48,538 bases of DNA from the NCBI GenBank assembly GCA_036897095.1, contig JAYMSP010000523.1, positions 1 to 48,538 on the forward strand, read 5' to 3'. Both the position numbers and the translations under genes were made by a program. A model generated the notes under the pieces. The model ran no database searches. It had not been told where the DNA came from and saw nothing but the letters and a program-made list of their open reading frames with translations. Position 1 is the first letter of the stretch. Each line of letters begins with the position of its first letter. Below, one piece after another: positions 1-13,707 of the stretch. Origin of the DNA: Plantago elongata. Taxonomy: Eukaryota; Streptophyta; Magnoliopsida; Lamiales; Plantaginaceae.

Positions 1-1360
1 ATTTATATTCCAGTGAATAACCATTCATATTTCCAGTGAAGGAGAGGTTACCGAACTCCCTGGACATGAGTGTTACTATACTGGTAAAATATTTATGTGA
101 AAGTTTCATTATAATAATTTAACTTAACATTTTTTCCATTGCATAAGGTTATGTAGTCAAAGTTTGAGTTTGTTAGTCGAAATAAAAATGGGATTATAGA
201 CTGGAGGTAGGGAGATTCCTTTTGTAAATTGTGAAAGAGTTTGGGAGCAACAATCATTCAAAGTATGCTATACAGTAAAACAAAAAGTCTTTTGCTCTTT
301 TACATGAGATGATGAGACTAATGTGTGGATATTCCCCAGTTCCACACCTTGGTTAATTATAATTCGTTCCAATATTTAATGGTGGTGATTTATATCAATT
401 TTTAATCTTTAGAATATGATTAGATAGGATAAGCATTAAAGATAAACCTCAATTAAAGTTATGGGCACCGCATATAATGCGGTGTATCATATCTAGTACA
501 ATGAAATATGTGAGTCAGTTGACAAAATAATAATAATTATAAATTATTTGCTCATTCTACTATATATATAAGTAGTATATAATAAAGTCTATGAAGTTGG
601 AAAAAAATATTATGAGTTAAATTTTTAAATTTTAGTTCTGAATTTGACACTGAATATATGTATAACTATTATATATGTCCAAACATTGTTATTAGAATAA
701 ATCTTCTAGTCGAATTATGAAGTCTCCGGGTGTTAATTATCCCTTAGACAGTGCTTTTGGTATTTAGTCCCTCACATTTGATTTGATTTTTTACCCTATG
801 ATCATATTATTTCTTACTCCATCAGCAGAATTCTAAATCAAACAATACAATTATATTTATTAAAAAAAGTTTTAGATACAACAAGTCAACAACTATTAAT
901 ATACTTTTTGTAACGAAATGATGCAGTCTAGAGCGTAAATGGTAGATTTGAAAATAAATTCAATATATCTAAAAAGTTATTAAAAGATAGAAGTGATAAT
1001 AAAAATCATTCGTTCACTAAATAGTCCTATAGTTCAACAAATGAAATATACATAATTATAAACATAAACATGTATACCTCCGTCATTATCAATTTATAGT
1101 TACATCGGAGTCAACATATATACGCTGAATTATTAATTTAAATTAATATTTATTATTTAATTGATTACAGTTTAAATTTAAAATGTTTCCAAATTGAAAC
1201 CGGACAAATCATTGTAGATTATTAAATGTAGTAGGTTTTGCCGTTATTACCCAAGTTATTCGCATAAAGCTTTTTTAAACCTTAGGAGTATAATATTACA
1301 ACGTACCTATATAGTAGTACTATCTATACATACCAAGAAGCACATTGATCATCATCATCA
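1..1360. other. intergenic, no gene seen
   Basis: AT-rich DNA without a supportable reading frame on either strand. A TATA-like run (TATATAG, about 1308-1314) lies about 60 bp before the first BAHD start codon at 1371 and could be its core promoter. Nothing else structured was seen. Confidence 0.6.
1308..1314 (+). promoter_or_regulatory. possible TATA box of the BAHD gene
   Basis: TATATAG, 57 bp before the ATG at 1371. Spacing suits a plant core promoter with a short 5'UTR. Inferred from motif and position only. Confidence 0.3.
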
Positions 1361-1370
1361 TTAATGAAAA

Positions 1371-1507
1371 ATGGAAATACTAGCACCAGATCCATTGTTG
1401 CAAAACCTTAAGCTGAAGATACATGACTCCACTCTAGTTAAACCATACCAACAAAAACAGACAAGAAGTTCAATATTCTTCTTCACCTGTACCCCGTACC
1501 GTTTGTA
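1371..1507 (+). pseudogene. BAHD N-terminal segment, out of frame with the rest
   Basis: The ATG at 1371 opens a 45-codon frame beginning MEILAPDPLLQNLKL and containing DSTLVKPYQQ. The family N-terminus usually reads 'xSTxVxPxxxTPxxxxxLSxLD', so this looks like the authentic start. The frame stops with TAA at 1506-1508. The following conserved text (VPFVSFFNAHPDYPLNIMAERL, about 1496-1561) is in another frame. The switch falls near 1478-1490, where the usual 'SNLD' segment is missing, so a small non-triplet deletion is the simplest reading. No convincing intron bridges the two frames. Either the gene is disrupted or translation begins at the internal ATG at 1547. Confidence 0.6.
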
Positions 1508-1546
1508 AGTTTCTTCAATGCCCATCCTGATTATCCACTCAACATC

Positions 1547-2773
1547 ATGGCCGAAAGGCTCAAAACAACACTGGCTAAGTTGCTTGTGCATTACCCTTTT
1601 ATGGCCGGGAGATTTCATTGCAACGTTGAATCGGGGCGCCTTGAGATCGACTGTAATGGCATGGGGGTCGGGTTTGTTGTAGCCTCATCAGAGTATTCAC
1701 TCCTTGGGCTTGGAGACTTGGTTCGACCCAACACCGGATTCCACCAGCTCGTACCGGCTACTTTTGGACGTCCTGAGGATGATGATCAGCCACTGTTTAT
1801 TTGCCAGGTATTACAATTTACAACATATTGTTCTTTGTCCGGCAGAGCTTCAAACATTTGACGTTTAATGCAGGTTACCGCGTTCAAGTGTGGTGGCTTT
1901 GCAATCGGCATATCAGTACTACACAGCTTGCTCGATGGGATTGGCCTGCTTGTGTTCATGAAAAATCTAGCTTCCGTATTCAACAACAAACCCTTACCGA
2001 TAATTCCCTGCCATGATCGCCACCTCCTTGATGCGAGATCTCCACCACAAATATCCTTCCATTCAACAGAATTCTTAAAGCCTGATCCAAGTTCTCTAGC
2101 AGCTATTCAAAAGTTTGAGGAATTAGATCATAGAGTATTCAAATTCACCCCATCCATCATCAATCATCTGAAAGAAAGGGCTAAACGCCCCGATAACAAA
2201 TACCCCAGTAGCTTCATGGTGGCAGCCTCGGTCATATGGCGATGCAAAGCCTTGTCATCGTGTGCGGATAATGAAACAGTTTCAACTCTCCTTTCTACGG
2301 TTGACATTAGATCAAAGCTGAACCCACCACTACCGCTATCATACTCAGGCAATGGTGTCATCTTTTCATCAACATCAGCTAAACGAGGAGATATCGAACG
2401 CTGGGACTTTTCAGACCTGGTACGACTCGTGGCAAAGGGAACTAAAAGGATGAACGATGAGGAGTATATCAGGTCTTGCATCGATTGGCTTGAAGTGAAT
2501 CGAGTCCCACCACATGGGGACTACATTGTAAGCAGGTTGACCAGGATTGGACTGGAACCTGATCAGCTTGTGTATCCCTGGGGTAATCCGGTGCACCACG
2601 GACTTGTAGTAAGCCCTACAACCTACGTTGCTTCTTTCGTGTTTCCTGATCAAGATGGTTTTTTGAATGTCGTGGTTTCTCTTCCTTTCAATGAAATGGA
2701 GAAATTTGAGTTTCATTTATGTAGCTTCCTCGGGCTATCTTCTGATCACTTGCATGGGCATTGTCGACTCTAG
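1547..2773 (+). CDS. BAHD-family acyl-CoA-dependent acyltransferase (5' end disrupted)
   Basis: Exons 1547-1807 and 1874-2773 are joined across a 66 bp GT-AG phase-0 intron after a Gln codon, the conserved 'Q intron' position of BAHD genes. From the internal ATG this gives 386 aa; the family is usually 430-460 aa, so about 50 N-terminal residues are missing or out of frame. BAHD enzymes move an acyl group from acyl-CoA to an alcohol or amine, usually in the cytosol. The catalytic HxxxD is present as HSLLD at about H104-D108. The C-terminal structural DFGWG is degenerate: VYPWGNPV at about 320-327. Core text such as RLEIDCNGMGVGFV and TAFKCGGFAIGIS is typical. The substrate cannot be told. Pseudogene status is possible because of the frameshift at about 1480. 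Confidence 0.8.
1808..1873 (+). other. conserved phase-0 intron of the BAHD gene
   Basis: CAG|GTATTAC ... AATGCAG|GTTACC. At 66 bp it is near the lower limit for plant introns. It joins LFICQ to VTAFKCGG. Confidence 0.85.
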
Positions 2774-3198
2774 ATCAAGAGAACCCCTAGCTCAAATACT
2801 AGAGCGATTTGAGTCGAGTTGAATATCAATAATTGCGTGTGTTTTGAATTCTATTTCAATTCAGTCTCTATTCATGTCAATACATACAGTACAACTATTA
2901 TGCAAACTTCATTCTTTCGTATTTCAGTATCTCACAAAAAAAAAAAAAAAATGTTGTTTCCTTACCGTCGAGTAGGAGTACCAAATATCACCAATTTATT
3001 CATGTTACAACAGACTGCATTGGCAAACTGTAAAAGCTATCCTAGCTAATAAGATACAACATCCTCTCCCTAAAATTGCGATCTCAAATTTCCCAAGAAA
3101 CACTTAAGGTCTTTAAAAAGAAAACCTAATGCAGAGGCAAAAGAATAAGGTCGCCTTATGGCAACCTCCAGTAGAGGATCATCCCGTTTCAGGAATTC
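2774..3198. other. tail-to-tail intergenic region
   Basis: This separates the BAHD gene (+) and the isopropylmalate dehydrogenase gene (-), which converge. It holds an A15-type homopolymer at about 2936-2951. TTTATT at 2995-3000 is AATAAA on the minus strand, about 200 nt past the dehydrogenase stop, and is a plausible poly(A) signal. No gene. Confidence 0.6.
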
Positions 3199-7220
<4,022 letters not shown>

Positions 7221-8019
7221 GTTGCTCAGTTTGGAGGTCAGGTGAAATGAAATGAGTGACCGCGCGACTCGACCTGGTTTTAGGTAAATTGAGGCCGGGT
7301 ATAGGAAGTTGAGATTGGAACGAATTTACAATAAACGAAGTACTATGTTAAGTTGAGATCGGGACGTAAAAAGTGAATAATAATGAAATAATAATTATCA
7401 TAAAAGTCCCTTCCATTTCAGTGATAGTCTAAAAAGTCCTTCAAATTTCTAACTTAAATTGTCTAGTTTTATTTCTACCTTTTCATTTTCGCATATCCTT
7501 TTCGATTGGGTCTTTTAATTCTGAATTTGGCCATGGTATGAATCCTATATAAGCCTTTTAATTCATTTATTTAGTCATTCCCTTCTTTTCATTTGGCTCA
7601 AGCCACAAACATGCTTCAATTTTCTCTCTCTGAATCACCAATGACAGTTACACAATTCAAAAACACATGAGGTCATTGCGATTCACCAATGCCATGTCAC
7701 TTCTCTACTCGCCGTAAGATGCGATCGATTCTCCTCCCAATCTCCCGGTCATGGTGACAAAGTCGAGGCGTTGGAGGGCAAATCGAGGTCGTGAATGATA
7801 TTGAAGTTGGTTCCTCTATTGTTGTTTTCATTGTAATGAAAAGATCGCAAGAAAAGTAAAGTTATGGTTGTAAAGCAAAGTTGTAATTGTTAAGTCTTTT
7901 GATCTCTACCATAGTGGTACGTTTTCCCCAAACTCATTAATTTCTTCATTTTGTTTTTGAGATTTCGAATGGGTAATGTCTGTTTCGTTGTTGTTGTTGT
8001 TTTGGATGAATCGGATATG

Positions 8020-9480
8020 GTTTAGTTTTTGTATAAATAGTCTATGTTTTACGCCTAGTCTTTTAATTGATAGTCTATTTTTTAGTAGAAAATTATCTTG
8101 TTCGTTGTTGCTTTAGTTTTTTTTAATAATTATCTATGTTTTACTATAAACAATCTAGTTTTTTATTTTTAAGTATAATCTGTCTATATTGTTCGTTGTT
8201 GGTTTATTTTTTTTTTAATATATTGTCTAGTTTTTTTATATAAACAGTCTACATTTAACTAGAAATTGTCTATACTGTTCGTCTTGTTGGTTTACTTTTT
8301 CTTTTTAGAAATTGTCCATGTTTTACTATAATTTGTGTAGATTTTTATATACATAATCTATTTGTGTATAAGTTGTCTAGTTTTTATATAAGGTGAAAAA
8401 TTGAAAGAAAGTTAATGATGAAAAGGAGGATTTATGTTTTAGAATAAATGGTTTATATTTTAATTTAGTTGTCTATGTTGTTCATTATAAATGGTTTAGT
8501 TTTTTTATAAATTATTTATGTTTTACTTAAAGTGTCTAATTTTTTGTATAAATGATCTATGTTTTAGTAGAAATGGTTTATATTTTAGTTTATGTTGTCT
8601 ATGTAGTTCGTTGTTCTGATTTAGTTTTTATAAAAATTGTCTATGTTTTACTATAAATTGTCTATCTTTTGTATAAATGATCCATGTTTCAGTAGAATTC
8701 TTTTATGTTATTTGTTGTCGTTGACTTAGTTTTTTTATAAATTGTCTATGTTTTACTTATAAATTATCTATTTTTTTTGTATAAATTGTCTATGTTTTAC
8801 TATAAATTATCTAGTTTTTTGTATAAATGATCTATGTTTATGATGTAGTAAAAATTGTCCATGTTCAATATTGTTAGTTGAGTTTTTTTAGTCGAAATCG
8901 TCAATATTTCACTATAATAGGTCTAGTTTTTTGTATAAATTATTTATGTTTTTGATATTTTTGTTGTATGTATTAGAGTTTCGTAAAAAAGGTGGTTGAA
9001 CAAGATTGGTCACAAAAATTGAGACGTTGTGGAAGAAGGGATCGAGGAACAAGTTAAAAGTGTGAAGAAAGCTATTTTGAAGATGTACTAGATGCCTTTT
9101 GAGTATTTTTATAGGATGTACATTTCATTTTTTTTATTAATTTGTGTAATGAAATTTATTGGTTGAAGAAATGAAATTGAACTTTAAATTTATTCTTTTA
9201 AATATTGGGTTTGTTTGATAAATAAATAGGTTGTTACTAATGTTTGCAAGCTAAAGCATAGACGATTTTACGATAAGCATAGACAATTTCATGATAAATC
9301 TAGACAATTTGAGTTAAAAAAATCAACTTATTTGAATTTGGTTGAATATTGATATGCTGACTAGTTTTTAAAAATAAAACACGAATCGAACCAACCCGGA
9401 CGGGTCAACCCGCGAATTTTCATAATGTCTAATTTTTAAGGTAAATTGTCTATGTTTATTTATTATATGGGACCTTCGAG
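8020..9480. repeat. degenerate AT-rich repeat array (GTCTATGTTTT / GTCTAGTTTTT units)
   Basis: Units such as GTCTATGTTTTACTATAAAT and TTGTCTAGTTTTTTGTATAA alternate at irregular spacing of about 35-50 bp across roughly 1 kb. Clear examples are at 8530-8560, 8638-8680, 8745-8850 and 8910-8960. A block with the inverse orientation (AGCATAGACAATTTCATGAT, about 9276) lies at 9250-9320. Outlier units occur at about 7454 and 9440. Copies are diverged, so this is old tandem or segmental amplification rather than a fresh satellite. No coding potential. Confidence 0.65.
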
Positions 9481-10158
9481 ACTCTTCAAAATGTAAGGGT
9501 CTCTCGCAAGACGGGCTCATAATGCAAAATCGAGGTAAAAAATTTCGGTAAACTCTAACAAAAAAACTCGTTGGACGTTAATACAGTGTTGTGACTGAGT
9601 AAGTCATGTGTAATATAATGATATAACTCAACAAGTCATGTGTTAATATAATATATACTGACGCATAAGGTCTCTAGTTGTAATAAAATTTGAGGAGGGT
9701 CCCTCTCTACATGATAAAATTAAAATTGGTGTAAATTTAACTATCGAATATCAACTTCTTTTTGGTTTAGGTATTTCAATCATGTTAGATTCACTTATTT
9801 TGCTGGATTTTGACTATTAGATTGACACTCCGAACTTGATTAGTACCGACTTTATATTCAAAAACTTAAAAAGCCAACATTCTCTTCCTTCAAGCAAAAA
9901 ACTAGAGAAAGAAAAACAATTAAGATACAGACTATATAAATTAGTAATTAATTTTGAATTAAAAAAAGAAGATGAACCAATTCAATAGATCATTCGTGAG
10001 GAGAAGTTGGATCATATATATGCTTTATATTGATTGAACTTGTACATAATCTCCGGTCCCTGCAGATTTCATCATACTAAAATAGTTCTACTTTTGACGA
10101 AGCAAAGCTCACTCCTTTTTCTTACATTAAAATTAGGGTTTTCTAGTAATGAATAGCC

Positions 10159-10263
10159 ATGAGTTATAGTGGATTCTCAATTGATGTCATTTCAGGTCCA
10201 ATTTCAAGGAGGGATGAAAGTTGTGGTGGGAGTAATCGTTGTTGGGAAGAAGATGATAATTAA
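10159..10263 (+). CDS. possible small ORF, 34 aa, unrecognised
   Basis: ATG at 10159 opens MSYSGFSIDVISGPISRRDE and ends with an acidic tail WEEDDN and TAA. An A/T-rich stretch with a TATA-like ACTATATAAATTAG lies about 200 bp upstream. The peptide has two Cys and no signal peptide or membrane segment. I do not recognise it. It is in an otherwise non-coding region and may be chance. Confidence 0.2.
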   Translation: MSYSGFSIDVISGPISRRDESCGGSNRCWEEDDN

Positions 10264-10578
10264 TTTTACTTTATTCAATTTTCTTTTTATATTTTTTATC
10301 CGAACTTGTAAGAATATGAAATCGTGACATATATTTCATAAGTAATATTTTATTTAATTCAACAGAAAACTCCTTTAATTTTATTCAATTCAGCTTTAAT
10401 TAATTACATTACTATTCAATCTAATCTTCTTCATAAATAACCTCCTTCAGCTGTGGTTTCTGTTTGCCAAATTAAAGAGGCAAAAAACTCTTATTTGAAC
10501 TTATCTACCATAAAAAAAACAGAGTCACACTCCATTCCATTACTTCTTCTCCAAGCTCCAATTTCCGAAGTACAACCA

Positions 10579-11100
10579 ATGGAACCCTTAGCCAAACCCA
10601 AATCCTCACAAGGACGATTCTTCTCCTCCTCCACCATTTACTCCTCCTTCCCCACTCGAAACTACTCGATCGAGCCTCGACCCACTCTCGCCCGATCCGT
10701 TTCCCCTTCCTCAACCGTCCGATTCTCCTCCACTCCGAAACATCAAGTCACTGCAGCTCACCACAACAACCACAATTCCATCTCCTCCGGCCCGAAGAAG
10801 ACGTGTATATGCTCTCCTACGACGCACCCAGGCTCCTTCCGGTGCAGCCTCCATAAGAAGAAGAGCAGCGATAATAAGGAAATGTCGTCGTCGTATCGGC
10901 CAAGCCAGCAACTGAACATGATGAGGTCGGCGATGACGAATTCGCTGGTGCGGATTGGGGCGGTGGAGGGGGAGTTCGTGAAGAGAGCTCTGGCGGCGCT
11001 GATTCGGCCGAGTTCCCATAGTTTGCGCCGCCGTGGAGAGTTTCAGCCACGGCCGAGCAGGTTGTCGAAAATGTCGAAAGGTGAAGATGGACTTTTATAG
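10579..11100 (+). CDS. serine-rich protein-related (plant-specific, unknown function)
   Basis: Intronless, 173 aa. It resembles the Arabidopsis 'serine-rich protein-related' family (At5g25280/At5g11090 type), recognised by the conserved block CICSPTTHPGSFRCSLHK in the middle, RSAMTNSLVRIGAVEGE and VKRALAALIRPSSH near the C-terminus, and the tail FQPRPSRLSKMSK. The N-terminal half is Ser/Thr/Pro-rich low complexity (RSVSPSSTVRFSSTP). There is no signal peptide or membrane segment, and the family function is unknown. I chose the ATG at 10579 because it starts the family-like MEPLAKPKSS. An in-frame ATG at 10453 would add 42 residues that look like translated 5'UTR. The coding region is GC-richer than its surroundings. 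Confidence 0.92.
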   Translation: MEPLAKPKSSQGRFFSSSTIYSSFPTRNYSIEPRPTLARSVSPSSTVRFSSTPKHQVTAAHHNNHNSISSGPKKTCICSPTTHPGSFRCSLHKKKSSDNKEMSSSYRPSQQLNMMRSAMTNSLVRIGAVEGEFVKRALAALIRPSSHSLRRRGEFQPRPSRLSKMSKGEDGLL

Positions 11101-11887
11101 TGAGGATTCGGGATTTGTCGATTTTGCTCTTCATTTTTTGTCCCGTTTAACAAAAGTTGGTATAAGTTCATTTTTAGGTGATAAACTAGTTGATTTTTAC
11201 TCGGTTGAGTTTATGAGCTGAATCGAGCTCCGAATTAGTAGTAGTATCCTTTAAGCTAAATATTTATATGTCAATTTTGAGTAATTTCTAAATCTGGAAA
11301 TATTAATTAAAATCCATTTATTACATAAATTTGTTGTGATTAATGCATTTTATTTTTGACTAGTCTTTTTGCACAGTAGTTGTCCTTATTTCGGGAGTCA
11401 GGTGGAATTTGTAGTTGAGAGTTGAGACTATTTGAATTTGGTCCAAAATTATAACATTTGTCTGCAAGTTGATCTCGATTTTTGTCAAATTTTAAATTAA
11501 GACTATGATATTAAGCTTGTAACCTTTAAAATATTGTTGGTCTTGTCCCGCACTCTTAAGACTTCTTATACTTTCGCATAGAGACTTTCTAACATATATA
11601 AAAACTACAAGAATGATCATTATCATGAAAATATAAGTTCTAACTTTACAATTTCCGTGATAAAAAGTACTTTTATTTGAATATAGATTGAATTCTAGTT
11701 GAAATATGATTTGTTGTCATAAAAATTCCAACCCAAATAGCTAGATCATGGCCATATTTTAAATCTGCATATGTCAGATATATATTGTTTGGACTGATTT
11801 TGGTAGAAGGTAAAGACCGGCAACAACATATGTGGAATCAAACAGTTTCAAATCTAAAGAATGTGACTAACTGACAATCATCTCATT

Positions 11888-12158
11888 GATAGAATTCAAT
11901 TTCATCTAAAATCTTGAACTTATAAGGAGTTATAGAATCTAATCATATATAATACTCCAACATTCTCCCGCACTCGTAATCGATTTGAACCTCTTTGGGG
12001 AAGTCATTCGAGTGTAAATTTAATATGGGCAGAAATTATCTCCGTGAAGATTCGAACCCAGATTAGACGTGAGGATGATAGAATTTCATCTCATCTAAAA
12101 GCTCGAACTTGTAGAGAGCAGTAGAATCTAGTCATATATATTAATACTCCAACACTAA
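11888..12158. repeat. diverged direct-repeat pair
   Basis: TAGAATTCAATTTCATCTAA... at 11890-11962 and TAGAATTTCATCTCATCTAA... at 12081-12158 share the same order of motifs: 'TCTAAAA.CT.GAACTT.TA', 'TAGAATCTA.TCATATAT' and 'AATACTCCAACA'. Between them is a less similar spacer of about 120 bp. They are probably remnants of one dispersed element. No coding content. Confidence 0.55.
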
Positions 12159-13262
12159 CATGTTCAACAAAACTGCACTCATATGAGATTATTCCTCGTA
12201 ATCTGACGATATTCATATATGGATGTAATTTTCTCTTTCCACTATGATAATGTTAAAATTTAATTTTTTTAAATTTATGAGACGGTGAAAATGAAGTCCA
12301 TAAAGAAAACATAATGAAAGATCCAGGCTGAACTATAAATTTGGTTATTTTATTACTCAGTTACTTGGATATACAATAATGTCAATAAATAAAATATTAT
12401 TATAAAAATTTTATTTCTAAATATAACTTTTAAAGTGTTTATACATAATTTGAGATCGTTAAATTTTATATTATACAAGGTTATTTCTTTATAAAGTATT
12501 CTTTCAAACAAAATATGGCATATTCAATAGATTATGCTAAAGTCTTCGATAATGTGAGATTTTTATAGAAAATGTAAGAAAGTCAAGATTTTTGGTGATT
12601 TTTCAGTTTTGACAGTCAGATCGGCCGAGTTTCTAAAAAACTGCCTACATACATTTTTCGTCATGCTTTTAAGCGATTATGTTATGTTTTTAAATTGTTG
12701 GCATTTAAATTTTCAGTTATAATTTTAACGTCTTTTGTTAATGTTTTGGGTTTACTCAAAACCTTATACTATAGGAGAGTGATGATATATATATGCACTT
12801 CGTCACTTCCACTCACAAACAATGTTGATTGTTGGGTGTTACAATCCATCTTTCAAATGAATCGTATGAACAGTAATAAACATTGTAAATTTATAATCAT
12901 GCCAATTGCAATCTTAAATAGTTGATATCTCAACAAACAAATTTTTATAGTTAAATATTTAATATTTGATATGATATCTTCTAGATAAAATATCACACAA
13001 GATTTATACTTCGTTCTATATTATTTTCTCGTATTCTATTTTAATTCCTCTTTTAATTTAGTCTTCCCGTCATTTAAATGAACAATACTCTTTTTATTTA
13101 TATAATATCTTTCATACTTTAATTGTAATACATGGTTCAATCAATTTCCACTTTATCACTATCTCTTATAGTAATTCATTCAGTCTTTTTATTTAGACCA
13201 TGTTATTCAACTGAAATTTACTGAACTGAACTAAACTGAAGTAAGTTATAAACTATAACTAA

Positions 13263-13463
13263 GGATGTATTCTATTCAACTGAGATTTACTAAACTGAAC
13301 TGAACTAGACTTAACTGGACTGAATAAATTATAACTAAGCTAAGTTGAACTGGTGAAATAATTTTATAAAGCTGAACTGTATATAACTAAATTGAACTGA
13401 ATTAAATATAACTAAGTGAGCTAAACTAAACTGAATTGATTTTAAGTTAAATAGAATAGATCC
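13263..13463. mobile_element. MITE-like element with TIRs and ACTGAACTGAACT sub-repeats
   Basis: Begins GGATGTATTCTATTCAACT and ends with the near-perfect inverse (reverse complement GGATCTATTCTATTTAACT). The 201 bp interior is made of short AACTGAACT/AACTAAACT-type runs on both strands. A related half-unit (TTATTCAACTGAAATTTACT) starts at about 13202, suggesting nesting or duplication. No target duplication is obvious. A relative lies at 29837-29972. Confidence 0.6.
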
Positions 13464-13707
13464 CTTCAATTTATTTAGAGTACTCAGTGAAAATGAAACT
13501 GGTACGGGTGGAATTATTAGAAAGATTTCTAGAGAGGTGTGATGAGATTTGCCATGCCCCTCTGAATATTCTTCCCTCGAAAGAAGAAACCAAGATCCAT
13601 CAATCCCCATTGGCCACCATACAAAACTTGTATTGTTGTCTACTAAACTCCAAATTTCAACTGTCATTCACTCACTTTCCCAAAATCTTCTCTTCTCCAC
13701 TCCAAAA

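Larger units (their letters stand above)
7221..10578. other. long AT-rich intergenic region
   Basis: Starts at the dehydrogenase 5' end (head side, -) and runs to the serine-rich gene (+). It contains the degenerate GTCTATGTTTT array (separate entry), a direct repeat of AAGTCATGTGT at about 9601 and 9630, and one weak small ORF at 10159-10263. About 7600-7830 is less AT-rich and may be a captured or decayed gene scrap, but no protein was recognised. Confidence 0.55.
11101..13707. other. intergenic region with repeats
   Basis: Contains the 3' flank of the serine-rich gene, a diverged direct-repeat pair (about 11890-11962 and 12084-12158), AT-rich DNA, and a TIR element at 13263-13463. The last ~240 bp (13470-13707) form the 5' flank and UTR of the transporter gene. 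No supported gene. Confidence 0.6.
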
